Below, piece by piece: positions 8,757-20,179 of a stretch of 64,000 bases of DNA. The notes under the pieces were generated by a model that ran no database searches, was not told where the DNA came from, and worked only from the letters and a program-made list of their open reading frames with translations. The stretch spans positions 124,001 to 188,000 of the forward strand of contig JAXMDB010000007.1 of the NCBI GenBank assembly GCA_046348995.1, read 5' to 3'. Within the stretch, counting starts at the first letter, position 1. Each line of letters opens with the position of its first letter. Origin of the DNA: JANNSX01 sp046348995 (GTDB taxonomy: Bacteria > Pseudomonadota > Alphaproteobacteria > Rhizobiales > Hyphomicrobiaceae). The translations under genes were made by a program, and so were the position numbers.

Positions 8757-9013
8757 TCCTCACCCACCTTCGCCTCGACCTCTTCCGTGGTCTGCAGGCG
8801 CGTGCCGCAGAAGGGGCAGCAGTACACCGGATGATCGAGGAACCCGCTCTGGTCCTCGTCCTCCATATCGACGACGCCGACCGACATGTAGAGCACGCCA
8901 TCGTCGCCGACGTAGACAAGCGGCTCGAAATCCTCCGCGCCGAGCACCTCGTTCAAGTCGCGGCAGCAAGAGCCGAAGGTCTTGCTGTCGCCGGACGGAT
9001 TGGTCGAAGCCAT
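8753..9013 (-). CDS. 86-residue Cys-rich (zinc-ribbon-like) protein inside the atp operon
   Basis: An acidic 86-residue protein with two cysteine clusters, GSCCRDL (about 14-20) and YCCPFCGTRL (about 64-73). Together they could form a four-cysteine metal site like a zinc ribbon. I do not recognise a named family. It lies 108 bases after atpD and overlaps atpC by ATGA, so it is almost certainly translated with the F1 subunits. A role in assembly, regulation or metal sensing is possible but not shown. Confidence 0.75.
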   Translation of the reverse strand: MASTNPSGDSKTFGSCCRDLNEVLGAEDFEPLVYVGDDGVLYMSVGVVDMEDEDQSGFLDHPVYCCPFCGTRLQTTEEVEAKVGEE

Positions 9014-9121
9014 CAGCTCGTTGCCTTTCGAGTTCGCGAGACCAGCGTCGAGCGCTGATCTCTGGGCACATCCTGACGAGCAAACCCCGCCAAGACGGCC
9101 AAGTTGCGGTCGCAGCCTACG

Positions 9122-10555
<1,434 letters not shown>

Positions 10556-10615
10556 GTCTCGTCCTCGATCTACAGATCGTGCCCACGGTTCTGGACACGA
10601 GATTATCACCAATTT

Positions 10616-10900
10616 CTAGGCCTCGTTCTTCACGAACGGCGTGAAGTTGGACCAGCTCTCTACTTTGAAGCCCCGCACATCGCGCACTGCCTTCGGAAAC
10701 CAGGGCAACGCTTTCAGAGCGGCGATTGCGGTCGTCAAATCTGCCAAGTCGTCCTTCCGGTTGAGATAGACACTTCCCTGCACCCGCTCGAACCCCTTGG
10801 AGTTGAGGACCCGACCGATGTCCGCGTACGCGGCCTGATACCCACTCGGATGGTGTGCATCGGCGTCTGCCACTGTCAGATCGAAGGCGATCGCGAACAT
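10616..10900 (-). CDS. vapD: VapD-family endoribonuclease toxin
   Basis: A 94-residue protein beginning MFAIAFDLTVADADAHHP and continuing with YADIGRVLNSKGFERVQGSVY. This matches the VapD family, Cas2-like ferredoxin-fold RNases with a conserved Asp in the first strand (Asp7 here). VapD proteins act as toxins in VapXD-type pairs. Nine bases separate it from the small upstream gene, which is the expected antitoxin position. Both lie on the coding strand between atpG and atpD and so are probably transcribed with the ATP synthase. Confidence 0.85.
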   Translation of the reverse strand: MFAIAFDLTVADADAHHPSGYQAAYADIGRVLNSKGFERVQGSVYLNRKDDLADLTTAIAALKALPWFPKAVRDVRGFKVESWSNFTPFVKNEA

Positions 10901-10909
10901 GGCAATCCC

Positions 10910-11137
10910 CTACGGGATCGAATCAGTCACAGGGTCTTTGAGAATGTCTTCAACCTTCAGTGCCACCTCTTCTCCCGATTCGATCACGTGAATGAGCGCC
11001 TTCGACGACCCGATGAGTTTGACGACCGTGTAGGCCGGACCAATCGCTGCGATCCGGCGCACCTGGCCAACCAACCTTTGAGCATCACCGACCGGCAAGC
11101 CGGCTTGCTCCTGCTCTCCAAACCCTTGCGCCGTCAT
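10910..11137 (-). CDS. putative antitoxin partner of VapD (VapX/DUF5397-like)
   Basis: A 75-residue protein with the core VGQVRRIAAIGPAYTVVK and LIHVIESGEEVALKVEDILKDP (quoted in part). This is a small beta-rich fold I associate with DUF5397-like proteins encoded just upstream of vapD. It starts 49 bases after atpG and ends nine bases before vapD. The antitoxin role is inferred from gene order and size, and family membership is moderately certain. Confidence 0.6.
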   Translation of the reverse strand: MTAQGFGEQEQAGLPVGDAQRLVGQVRRIAAIGPAYTVVKLIGSSKALIHVIESGEEVALKVEDILKDPVTDSIP

Positions 11138-11186
11138 GATGCGTCCTCCAGGACCTCACACCACTCTAGCATGTTCCTCTTTCGTC

Positions 11187-12077
11187 CTACAGCGCCTCGG
11201 CGCCGGAGATGATCTCGATCAGCTCCTTGGTGATCTGCGCCTGACGCGAGCGGTTGTAGGTGATCGTCAGCTTGTTGATCATGTCGCCGGCATTGCGGGT
11301 GGCGTTGTCCATCGCCGACATACGGCTACCCTGCTCGGACGCGGCGTTCTCAAGCAACGCGCGGAAAATCTGCGTCGAGATGTTGAGCGGCAGCAGGTAG
11401 TCGAGAATCTCGCCTTCCTCGGGCTCGTATTCGGTCGAGGCTGCGGGGCCGGTCGCCGCAACGGCCGCCGTCTCGGCGCCGGCGATCCGCGCCGGGATCA
11501 CCTGCAGCGCCGTCGGCTTCTGAGCGATGACCGACTTGAACTCGGCGTAAAAGAGTGTCGCGACGTCGAATTCGCCGGCTGCGAACATCGAGAGCACCTT
11601 GTCGGCGATCGCCTTGGCGTTCTCGAAGCCGACGCGCTTGACGTCCTTGAGCTCGACCGTCTCGACGATGTAGCGGCCGAGGTCGCGCTTCAGCTGGTCC
11701 TGGCCTTTGCGGCCGACCGTGAAGATCTTCACCGTCTTGCCGGCCGCGATGAGCTTGCGCGCATGCTCGCGGGCCAAACGGACGATGTTCGTATTGAAGG
11801 CGCCACACAGGCCGCGATCGGCCGTGCAGACGATCAGCAAATGCACGTCGTCCTTGCCGGTGCCGACGAGAATGGGCGACGCGGCGGACGAATCCGTGAT
11901 GCGCGCGCCGAGATTGGTGAGCACCCGGCCCATGCGCTCGGCATAGGGACGGGCCGCGGTGGCTGCTTCCTGAGCGCGCCGAAGCTTCGCCGCGGCCACC
12001 ATCTGCATGGCCTTGGTGATCTTCTGCGTCGCCTTCACCGAGGCGATGCGATTGCGAAGGTCTTTTAAGCTCGGCAT
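11187..12077 (-). CDS. atpG: F1 ATP synthase gamma subunit
   Basis: A 296-residue central-stalk subunit. It has the conserved N-terminus MPSLKDLRNRIASVKATQKI, the DRGLCGAFNTN motif and a C-terminal helix with RQAQITKELIEIISGAEAL. The length is normal for alphaproteobacteria. A GlcG-like gene separates it from atpA, and the VapX/VapD-like pair separates it from atpD. Confidence 0.96.
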   Translation of the reverse strand: MPSLKDLRNRIASVKATQKITKAMQMVAAAKLRRAQEAATAARPYAERMGRVLTNLGARITDSSAASPILVGTGKDDVHLLIVCTADRGLCGAFNTNIVRLAREHARKLIAAGKTVKIFTVGRKGQDQLKRDLGRYIVETVELKDVKRVGFENAKAIADKVLSMFAAGEFDVATLFYAEFKSVIAQKPTALQVIPARIAGAETAAVAATGPAASTEYEPEEGEILDYLLPLNISTQIFRALLENAASEQGSRMSAMDNATRNAGDMINKLTITYNRSRQAQITKELIEIISGAEAL

Positions 12078-12115
12078 TCGGCTGTTCCCGATGACCCTTT
12101 AGTGCGACGCCTATT

Positions 12116-12532
12116 TCAACCCAACGCCTTCAAGCCCGCTTCGGCAATGACGGCATCTTCCTCGGACTTGGCGCCCGAGACGCCGATGCCGCCGGCTATT
12201 CTGCCGCCGACGAGGATCGGCAATCCGCCGTCGATCGGCATCACCGGCAGGGCCAGGATCCGTGGCGACTGCGCCAGCGCATCCTGCAAGGCCTTGCTCG
12301 GCCGCCGGAAGGCGACCGCCGTGCGGGCCTTCGCCTGCGCAACCTCGACGCTGCCGAACTGGCAGTTGTCGATGCGATGCAGGCACACGAGATGCCCGCC
12401 GGAATCGACGATGGCGATCGTCACCTGCAGATCCATCGCCTTGGCCTGCGCCTCGGCTGCCGCGACGACGCGGACGGCGTCGCTGAGCGCAATCGGCAGG
12501 CCGTAGTCGGGTGGACGGGTGCTCGAGGACAT
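12116..12532 (-). CDS. GlcG/HbpS-family heme-binding-like protein inside the atp operon
   Basis: A 138-residue protein with the family pattern: VTIAIVDSGGHLVCLHRID, KARTAVAFRRPSKAL and a C-terminal LVGGRIAGGIGVSGAKSEED (quoted in part). Members (DUF336, GlcG, HbpS) are small alpha/beta octamers, some of which bind heme or cobalamin. No signal peptide is present, so it should be cytoplasmic. It starts 13 bases after the atpA stop and ends 38 bases before atpG, so it shares the transcript. Confidence 0.88.
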   Translation of the reverse strand: MSSSTRPPDYGLPIALSDAVRVVAAAEAQAKAMDLQVTIAIVDSGGHLVCLHRIDNCQFGSVEVAQAKARTAVAFRRPSKALQDALAQSPRILALPVMPIDGGLPILVGGRIAGGIGVSGAKSEEDAVIAEAGLKALG

Positions 12533-12545
12533 GACGGTACGACCC

Positions 12546-14077
<1,532 letters not shown>

Positions 14078-14078
<1 letters not shown>

Positions 14079-14638
14079 CAGCGGACCTCTTTCATGGCGA
14101 ACTTGAGATTGTTGAGCTTGGTTTTGAGCGAGCTGTCGATCATGCGGCTGCCGAGCTTCACGATCAGGCCGCCGAGGATCGAGGGATCGACGCGCGTCTC
14201 GATGCGGACGTCGCGGCCGGCCGTGGCCTTCAGCGCGGATTTGAGCTCGGCGAGCTGCTGATCGGTCAGCGCATGCGCCGAGGTGACCTCGGCCGATGCC
14301 TCGCCGCGATGGCGGGCGAGAAGAGCGCGGAAGCCCTTGATGACGTCGCGAACGACGAACAAGCGGCGGTTGGACGCGAGCAGCTTGAAGAAGTTGACCG
14401 CCAGCGGCGACAGCTCGGCCTTACCCAGCAGCGCCGTGAGCGCCTTGCCCTGGTCGTCGGCCGAGAAGACCGGGCTGCGGACCAGCCGCTCCAGATCCTT
14501 GCTTTCGGCCAGCATGCCGTCGAAACGGTTGAGGTCCTGGGCGACGGCGTCGAGTGCGCCATCGTCTTTCGCCAGGTCGAACAGGGCCGTTGCGTACCGT
14601 CCCGCAACGCCTGCGACTATCGAATCATCGCCAGCCAC
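14078..14638 (-). CDS. atpH: F1 ATP synthase delta subunit
   Basis: A 186-residue peripheral-stalk subunit with VAGRYATALFDLAKDDG near the N-terminus and RIETRVDPSILGGLIVKLGS near the C-terminus, the latter being the OSCP/delta signature. I prefer the GTG at 14638 because similarity begins there. An upstream TTG at 14662 is also in frame. It is the first gene of the operon. Confidence 0.93.
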
Positions 14639-15045
14639 GATGCAATGCTCTCGCCCTGCCAAGTGGTGCCCGCCGGAGGGAGAGCAACCAGGTTTTGGTA
14701 ATTTCTGCGCATGTCGTGAAGACGAGCGGCCTCTAGCCGCCCCGAACCCCGGAAGTTACGGGCTCGTCTAGCATAGGCCCCGAGGCCACGCAACGGAGCC
14801 GGACCATCCTGTTTGCCGCAGTGGAGCGGGTAGGAATTGCCAGTGGAATTCGGATGGGTCGCTGTCGAACGCCACGACCGGGCAGCCGTGCCGGAAGAGG
14901 CAACGTGCGCCTTCGCTTTTTAGTCCCGGTCCGCCAATACAGCTTGCCGCCCCACACCCACCATGCTTGAGTGATCGAGGCCACAGGAGTCCGAACCGAG
15001 CCAACTGGACCCATCGGCTGAGCTTTCTTTTGGGGAAGACAACCT
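14639..15045. other. divergent intergenic region, atp operon and ABC transporter promoters
   Basis: About 400 bases without a credible gene: the open frames here lack ribosome binding sites and family resemblance. The region must hold the promoter of the atpHA(GlcG)G(vapXD)D(86aa)C operon on the minus strand and that of the ABC ATPase gene on the plus strand. I found no EcfG-type promoter and no clear sigma-70 boxes. Confidence 0.5.
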
Positions 15046-17358
15046 GTGACGAATGCCACTCCGGTCCTCGAATGCCGGGACGTCTCGATTTCCTACTTCA
15101 CCCGCATGGGCGAGGTCCCCGCAGTCAAGGGTTTCAACCTGAAGCTCATGCCGGGCGAAGCGCACGGCATCGTCGGCGAGTCCGGCTGCGGCAAGTCGAC
15201 GGTCGCCCTCGCCATCATGAACTACATGGGCCGCAACGGCGCCATCGTCGGCGGCGAGATCCTGTTCGAGGGACGCGACATCCGGCGGATGTCGGAGAAG
15301 GAGCTGCGTGAGCTCCGAGGCTCCAAGATCTCGATGGTCTATCAGGAGCCCATGGCCTCGCTGAACCCGTCGATGAAAATCGGCGATCAGTTGGCCGAAG
15401 TCCTGGTTCTGCACGAGGGCGCGAGCAAGAAGATCGCCGTCGAGCGCGCGGCGCAGATGCTTTCGGCCGTCCGCCTGCCTGACCCGGGCCGTATCCTCAA
15501 CGCCTACCCGCACCAGATCTCGGGCGGCCAGCAGCAGCGCTGCGTCATCGCCATGGCGCTGCTGGCCAAGCCCAAGCTGCTCCTGCTCGACGAACCCACG
15601 ACCGCGCTCGACGTGACGGTGGAAGCCGGCATCGTCGATCTGATCAAGGAGATCTCGTCGAAGTTCGGCACCTCGATGATCTACATCTCGCACAATCTCG
15701 GCTTGATCCGGGAAACCTGCGACAAGATCACGGTCATGTACTCGGGCCAGGCCGTCGAGGTCGGCGAGATCGGCACCGTCTTCAACAATATGCGCCACCC
15801 CTACACGCAGGGGCTGTTCTCCTCGATCCCCCTGCCCGGCGCCGACAAGAATGCCCGTCCGCTGGTCTCCATTCCGGGCCAGCTGCCGCTGCCTCATCAG
15901 CGGCCGCCGGGCTGCACCTTCGGGCCGCGCTGCGCGCATTTCCAGTCCGGCCGCTGCGATAGGCCGGGATTGCCCATTCGCGCTGTCGGCGACCAGCCGG
16001 GGCACGAGGTGCGTTGCGCGCGGTTCGAGGAAATCGATTGGGGTGCGGCCGGCAAGGCCGCAATCGCGCGCGATGCCGTGAAACCTGGCGACATCGTGCT
16101 CAAGGTCGATCACCTGAAGAAGCACTACGAGGTGAGCCGCGGCGGGGCATTCGGCGGCTCCGTTGCAACGGTGAGGGCGAACGAGGATCTGACGTTCGAG
16201 GCGCGCGAGGCCGAGACGGTCGCCATCGTCGGTGAATCGGGCTGCGGCAAGTCGACGTTCGCCAAGGTCGTCATGGGGCTCGAGGAAAGCTCGAGCGGCG
16301 CCGTGACCCTCGGCAATCTCGAGATCGGCGCGGTGCCGGTGCGCTCGCGCGATACGAAGACCATCTCGAAGATGCAGATGGTGTTCCAGAATCCGTTCGA
16401 CACGCTGAACCCGAGCCATTCGGTCGGCGGCCAGATCGCCCGCGCCGTCAAGAAATTCGGCGTCGAGAAGGACAAGCGCAAGATCAAGGCGCGCGTGCTC
16501 GAGCTGCTCGACATCGTCAAGCTGCCGCACGAGTTCGCGCGGCGCCGTCCACGCCAGCTCTCCGGTGGCCAGAAGCAGCGCATCGGCATTGCGCGCGCCT
16601 TCGCGGGCTCTCCCAAGCTCGTCGTCGCCGACGAGCCGGTATCGGCGCTCGACGTGTCGGTGCAGGCGGCCGTCACCGAGCTGTTGATGGACATCCAGCG
16701 CAAGAACCGCACGACGATGCTGTTCATCAGCCACGATCTCTCGGTCGTGCGCTATCTCGCCGACCGCATCGTCGTGATGTACCTCGGACGGATCATGGAG
16801 CAGGGCGCGACCGAGCAAGTCTTCTCGCCGCCCTATCATCCCTACACCGAGGCCCTCCTCTCCGCCGTGCCGATCGCCGACACGCGCGTGGAAAAGCGCA
16901 AAGTCGTGCTGACGGGCGAGCTGCCGTCGCCGCTCAATCCGCCGAAGGGGTGCGTGTTCTCGACCCGCTGCCCTTACATGATGAAGGGCACGTGCGACGT
17001 CACCGAGCCGCCGACGCAGACCTTCGCGAGCGGCCACGCCATCGCCTGCCATCTGTCGCGCGAGCAGTTGCTGGCGATGAAACCGGTCATCACCTTCAAG
17101 GCGAATGGTGGCGGCACAGCCGGGACACCGCCGCCGTCGGGTGGGGGCTCGCGGATCGAGACGCAGGCCGTGCTCGTCGGATCACCGGAGCCGGACGAGA
17201 AGCGGATCGTCGTCAAAGCCGCCTCGCCGTCCCCGGCAGCACCTCAAGGGGGCGCTCCGGCCGTCAACGGCACGCATGTGAAGCTGTCGCTCGAGGAGCG
17301 GGCGCGGCAGGCCGGCACGCCGGATGCCGAGAAGGCCAAGGTGCTCGACCAGAGTTGA
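15046..17358 (+). CDS. fused double ATP-binding protein of a peptide/nickel-type ABC importer (DppD-DppF fusion)
   Basis: A 770-residue protein starting at GTG 15046, with two complete ABC domains. Walker A loops GESGCGKST lie near residues 44-52 and 396-404, with LSGGQ-type signatures (ISGGQQQR and LSGGQKQR) and Walker B segments (LLLLDEPTTALD and VVADEPVSALD). Each ABC domain ends in the oligopeptide-type cysteine region (PPGCTFGPRCAHF and PKGCVFSTRCPYM). A low-complexity Gly/Pro/Ala tail follows (about 690-750). Such proteins energise uptake of peptides, opines or nickel. No permease or binding protein lies beside it, so its partners are elsewhere. Confidence 0.9.
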   Translation: MTNATPVLECRDVSISYFTRMGEVPAVKGFNLKLMPGEAHGIVGESGCGKSTVALAIMNYMGRNGAIVGGEILFEGRDIRRMSEKELRELRGSKISMVYQEPMASLNPSMKIGDQLAEVLVLHEGASKKIAVERAAQMLSAVRLPDPGRILNAYPHQISGGQQQRCVIAMALLAKPKLLLLDEPTTALDVTVEAGIVDLIKEISSKFGTSMIYISHNLGLIRETCDKITVMYSGQAVEVGEIGTVFNNMRHPYTQGLFSSIPLPGADKNARPLVSIPGQLPLPHQRPPGCTFGPRCAHFQSGRCDRPGLPIRAVGDQPGHEVRCARFEEIDWGAAGKAAIARDAVKPGDIVLKVDHLKKHYEVSRGGAFGGSVATVRANEDLTFEAREAETVAIVGESGCGKSTFAKVVMGLEESSSGAVTLGNLEIGAVPVRSRDTKTISKMQMVFQNPFDTLNPSHSVGGQIARAVKKFGVEKDKRKIKARVLELLDIVKLPHEFARRRPRQLSGGQKQRIGIARAFAGSPKLVVADEPVSALDVSVQAAVTELLMDIQRKNRTTMLFISHDLSVVRYLADRIVVMYLGRIMEQGATEQVFSPPYHPYTEALLSAVPIADTRVEKRKVVLTGELPSPLNPPKGCVFSTRCPYMMKGTCDVTEPPTQTFASGHAIACHLSREQLLAMKPVITFKANGGGTAGTPPPSGGGSRIETQAVLVGSPEPDEKRIVVKAASPSPAAPQGGAPAVNGTHVKLSLEERARQAGTPDAEKAKVLDQS

Positions 17359-17430
17359 GCACATGGCCGTAGGGCGGGTTGAGCTCGGACCGCGTCCGTG
17401 CGGAGCCCGCCATGCTAGGCGGTGTACATA

Positions 17431-17464
17431 GCGGTGGACTTCGCAATCGCTCAGTCCACCCTAC
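17431..17464 (-). repeat. intergenic inverted-repeat element (copy 1)
   Basis: GCGGTGGACTTCGCAATCGC followed by TCAGTCCACCCTAC forms a GGTGGACT/AGTCCACC palindrome. Its reverse complement closely matches the element at 61625-61660, so the two are copies of one dispersed family. Confidence 0.55.
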
Positions 17465-17474
17465 AGGTGCTCTG

Positions 17475-19544
17475 TCATCCCCGCCGGCCGCGCCGCCCGC
17501 GCCGGCCACCGCCTTCGCCGTCGGACGCCTCGCCCGGGGCGCCCGCTTGCCGCTCCGGCAGCTTGACCGCGGCGGCGAGGTTGGGGAACGCGTCGACCTT
17601 GTTCGGCATTGCCATCGCATCAACGAAGTGCGCCTGGAACTTCGGCTCGAGCGCCGTCTCGATCTTCTCGATGCGGGCGACCAGCGCTTCGATCTCGCGG
17701 CGATGACCGCGGTTCATGAGCGCCATCCGTGCGCCCATGCCGGCCGCATTGCCGACGGCGGCGACCTTTGAAAGGTCACAGTCGGGGATGAGGCCGAGAA
17801 CCATCGCATACTTCGGATCGATGAAGGAGCCGAACGCCCCGGCGAGCTTGATGCGATCGACTTTCTCGATGCCGAGCTTGTCCATGAGCAGCTTGACGCC
17901 CGCATAGAGCGCGGCCTTCGCGAGTTGGATGGCGCGCACGTCGTTCTGCGTCACCATGTGCTTTTGCTCGCCGTCCCAGAGCACATAGGCGAACGTCCGT
18001 CCGTCGGCGACGATGCGCGGGCTTTTCGCCGCCATCTCGCCGCGCACCTTGCCGTCCTCGTCGATGATGCCCGCGAGGAACATCTCGGCCACCACCTCGA
18101 TGATGGCCGAGCCGCAGATGCCGGTGACGCCGACCGCTGCCGATGCCTCGGCAAAGCCGGGCTCGTTCGACCATTGCTCGGCGCCGATGACTTTGACTTT
18201 CGGCTCCAAGGTCTCGGGATCGATGCGAACGCGCTCGATGGCGCCGGGCGCCGCGCGCTGGCCGGCGGAAATCTGCGCCCCCTCGAAGGCCGGTCCGGTC
18301 GGCGACGAGGCGGCGACGATGCGATCCTTGTTGCCGAGCACGATCTCGGCGTTCGTGCCGATGTCGACGAGCAGCGTGATCTCGTCGGCGTGCTGCGGGC
18401 CGTCGGCGAGCGTGGCGCCCGCTGCGTCGGCCCCGACGTGGCCCGCGATGCAGGGCAGCGTATAGACGCGTGCGCCCTGATTGAGCGGCAGCGCCAAGTC
18501 CGTCGCCCGAAAATCGAGCGCGCCCGAAGCCGCCAACGCAAACGGTGCGCCGCCGAGCTCGGTCGGATCGATGCCGAGGAACAGGTGATGCATGATCGGA
18601 TTGCCGACGAACACGGCTTCGAGGATGTCGTTGGGAGCGACCTCCGCCTCCTTCGTGACTTGCCCGATCAGATCGGAGATCGCCGCGCGCACGGCTTCGG
18701 TGAGCGCTGGCCGGCCATCCGGGTTCATCATCACGTAGGAGACGCGGCTCATCAGATCCTCGCCGAAGCGGATCTGCGGGTTCGACGTGCCGCTCGAGGC
18801 GAGCACCCGGCCAGACAGCAGCGAGCACAGATGCATCGCGATCGTCGTCGAGCCGATGTCGCAGGCAATCCCCCAGGCCTCGTTGTGGAAGCCCGGCCAG
18901 AGCGCCGTGACCCGCGGCCGGCCGCGATCATCGTAGACTGCCGCCGTCACCTTCCACTCGCCCTTGCGCAGGATGCCTTGAACCTGGGAAAGCAGATGGA
19001 AATCGATCGTCGGGTTCTCGATGCCCCATTCGCGCTGCAGCGCCTGGTAGAGCCGCTCGAGATCGCCGAGCGGCTTGTGCATGTCAGGCTCCTCGACCTC
19101 GACGTAGCAGAGGTGGGTGGCGATATCGCGCTCGATCACCCGGTCGCCGGCGGCCTTGCGGATCGTCTGCTTGTTGACCTGCACGTCCTGGGGCACGTCG
19201 ATGACGAGATCGCCCATGATCTTGGCCGAGCAGGAGAGCCGCCGGTCGGCCCCGAGCGAGCGCAGCTCGGCGTAGCGCGCCTCCGTCTTCGAGAACGGCG
19301 ACAGATGCTCGCTCGCCGACGTGATGCCGTGCTTGGCGAAATTGCCCTCGGCGACCGTCACCTGACAGCGTCCACAGATGCCGCGGCCACCGCAGACGCT
19401 CTCGACGTAGGCGCCGACTTGCCGGGCGGCCTGCAGCACCGGCGTGCCGATCGGAAACCGCCCACGCCGGCCGGAGGGCATGAACAGAACGAGCGCGTCG
19501 CGGGTGTCGGCGTCTGGCGCAGGCGCGACGGTTGTATCGGTCAT
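17475..19544 (-). CDS. RACo-like 2Fe-2S / ASKHA-domain protein (DUF4445)
   Basis: A 689-residue protein. An N-terminal 2Fe-2S ferredoxin domain has Cys51, Cys57 and Cys60 in CGGRGICGRC and a later Cys in LSCSAKI. A middle linker is followed by a large ASKHA ATPase domain (about 205-650) with DIGSTTIAMH and LLVDIGTNAEIVLG phosphate-binding loops. This is the architecture of RACo-type reductive activators, which use ATP to re-reduce inactive cob(II)alamin in corrinoid proteins of methyl-transfer systems. The C-terminus is an unusual Gly/Arg tail (GEGGGRRGRRGRRG). No corrinoid protein or methyltransferase is adjacent. Confidence 0.85.
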   Translation of the reverse strand: MTDTTVAPAPDADTRDALVLFMPSGRRGRFPIGTPVLQAARQVGAYVESVCGGRGICGRCQVTVAEGNFAKHGITSASEHLSPFSKTEARYAELRSLGADRRLSCSAKIMGDLVIDVPQDVQVNKQTIRKAAGDRVIERDIATHLCYVEVEEPDMHKPLGDLERLYQALQREWGIENPTIDFHLLSQVQGILRKGEWKVTAAVYDDRGRPRVTALWPGFHNEAWGIACDIGSTTIAMHLCSLLSGRVLASSGTSNPQIRFGEDLMSRVSYVMMNPDGRPALTEAVRAAISDLIGQVTKEAEVAPNDILEAVFVGNPIMHHLFLGIDPTELGGAPFALAASGALDFRATDLALPLNQGARVYTLPCIAGHVGADAAGATLADGPQHADEITLLVDIGTNAEIVLGNKDRIVAASSPTGPAFEGAQISAGQRAAPGAIERVRIDPETLEPKVKVIGAEQWSNEPGFAEASAAVGVTGICGSAIIEVVAEMFLAGIIDEDGKVRGEMAAKSPRIVADGRTFAYVLWDGEQKHMVTQNDVRAIQLAKAALYAGVKLLMDKLGIEKVDRIKLAGAFGSFIDPKYAMVLGLIPDCDLSKVAAVGNAAGMGARMALMNRGHRREIEALVARIEKIETALEPKFQAHFVDAMAMPNKVDAFPNLAAAVKLPERQAGAPGEASDGEGGGRRGRRGRRG

Positions 19545-19681
19545 TCAAGGACTTCCGGTGCTGAGGCAAATGATGCAGCAAGTCTGCGGGGAGCGCGCGG
19601 GCCAAGGGGGCCCTTTTGCGACGGGCAGGCGTCTCATTGCGACGGGGAATGTCGAAGGTGCTCTGCCCCTAAGTCATAGCC

Positions 19682-20179
19682 CTACGACGTCTTCGGCTCG
19701 GCCTTGCAGGTGGCATCGCCCGTGCGGGCCAGCTGATCGTAGAACTTGATGGTGCGGGTCATGAAGCTCGGCGCCTCGTCGGGATCGCCGAGCATTTCGA
19801 TGCGGATCGGCTTGACGTCGCCCGCTGTATCGAAGGTGACGCTGACCTTGTAGGGCGTGACCTCAGGCCGCAGGTCGAGCGTGCCGGTGAGTTTCGCAAG
19901 GCCGTTGGTCTCTGCCGGTAGCCTCAGACGCAAGACGGTGGCGCCACAAATCTCGTCGTCGTTGAGCCTAACGCCGCACCACTCCTCGCCGCACTTGCCG
20001 ATATCGATCACGTAGTGAAGCCGGTCGCTTGTCCAACGGCCGCCGAGATCGTAGGTCACCGTTTGAGCCGACGATGCGATGCTGAGAGCGGTCATGCCAG
20101 TGATCCCTGCGCCGACGAGCCAAAGGCCAAGCCATCGCATGCTCGGGCTGAGGCGCATTCTGATTGTCGCCGGCGTCAT
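19682..20179 (-). CDS. exported DUF2147-like small protein
   Basis: A 165-residue protein with a hydrophobic signal segment (WLGLWLVGAGITGMTALSIA) ending near SSAQT, then a beta-rich domain (GGRWTSDRLHYVIDIGKCG and WCGVRLNDDE). The domain resembles the DUF2147/lipocalin-like exported proteins. GAGGAGGA lies six bases upstream of ATG 20179, which fixes the start. Its first 41-101 bases are antisense to the start of the divergent DUF2306-like gene. Confidence 0.7.
   Translation of the reverse strand: MTPATIRMRLSPSMRWLGLWLVGAGITGMTALSIASSAQTVTYDLGGRWTSDRLHYVIDIGKCGEEWCGVRLNDDEICGATVLRLRLPAETNGLAKLTGTLDLRPEVTPYKVSVTFDTAGDVKPIRIEMLGDPDEAPSFMTRTIKFYDQLARTGDATCKAEPKTS

Noticed and set aside
10616..10900. 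A cas2 gene
   Set aside because: The fold is shared, but the sequence follows VapD (AIAFDLTV and YADIGRVLNSKGF), and no cas1 or repeats are present.
14920..17052. A 710-codon open frame antisense to the double ABC ATPase
   Set aside because: A shadow of an unmistakable ABC protein. Long antisense frames are common at this GC content.
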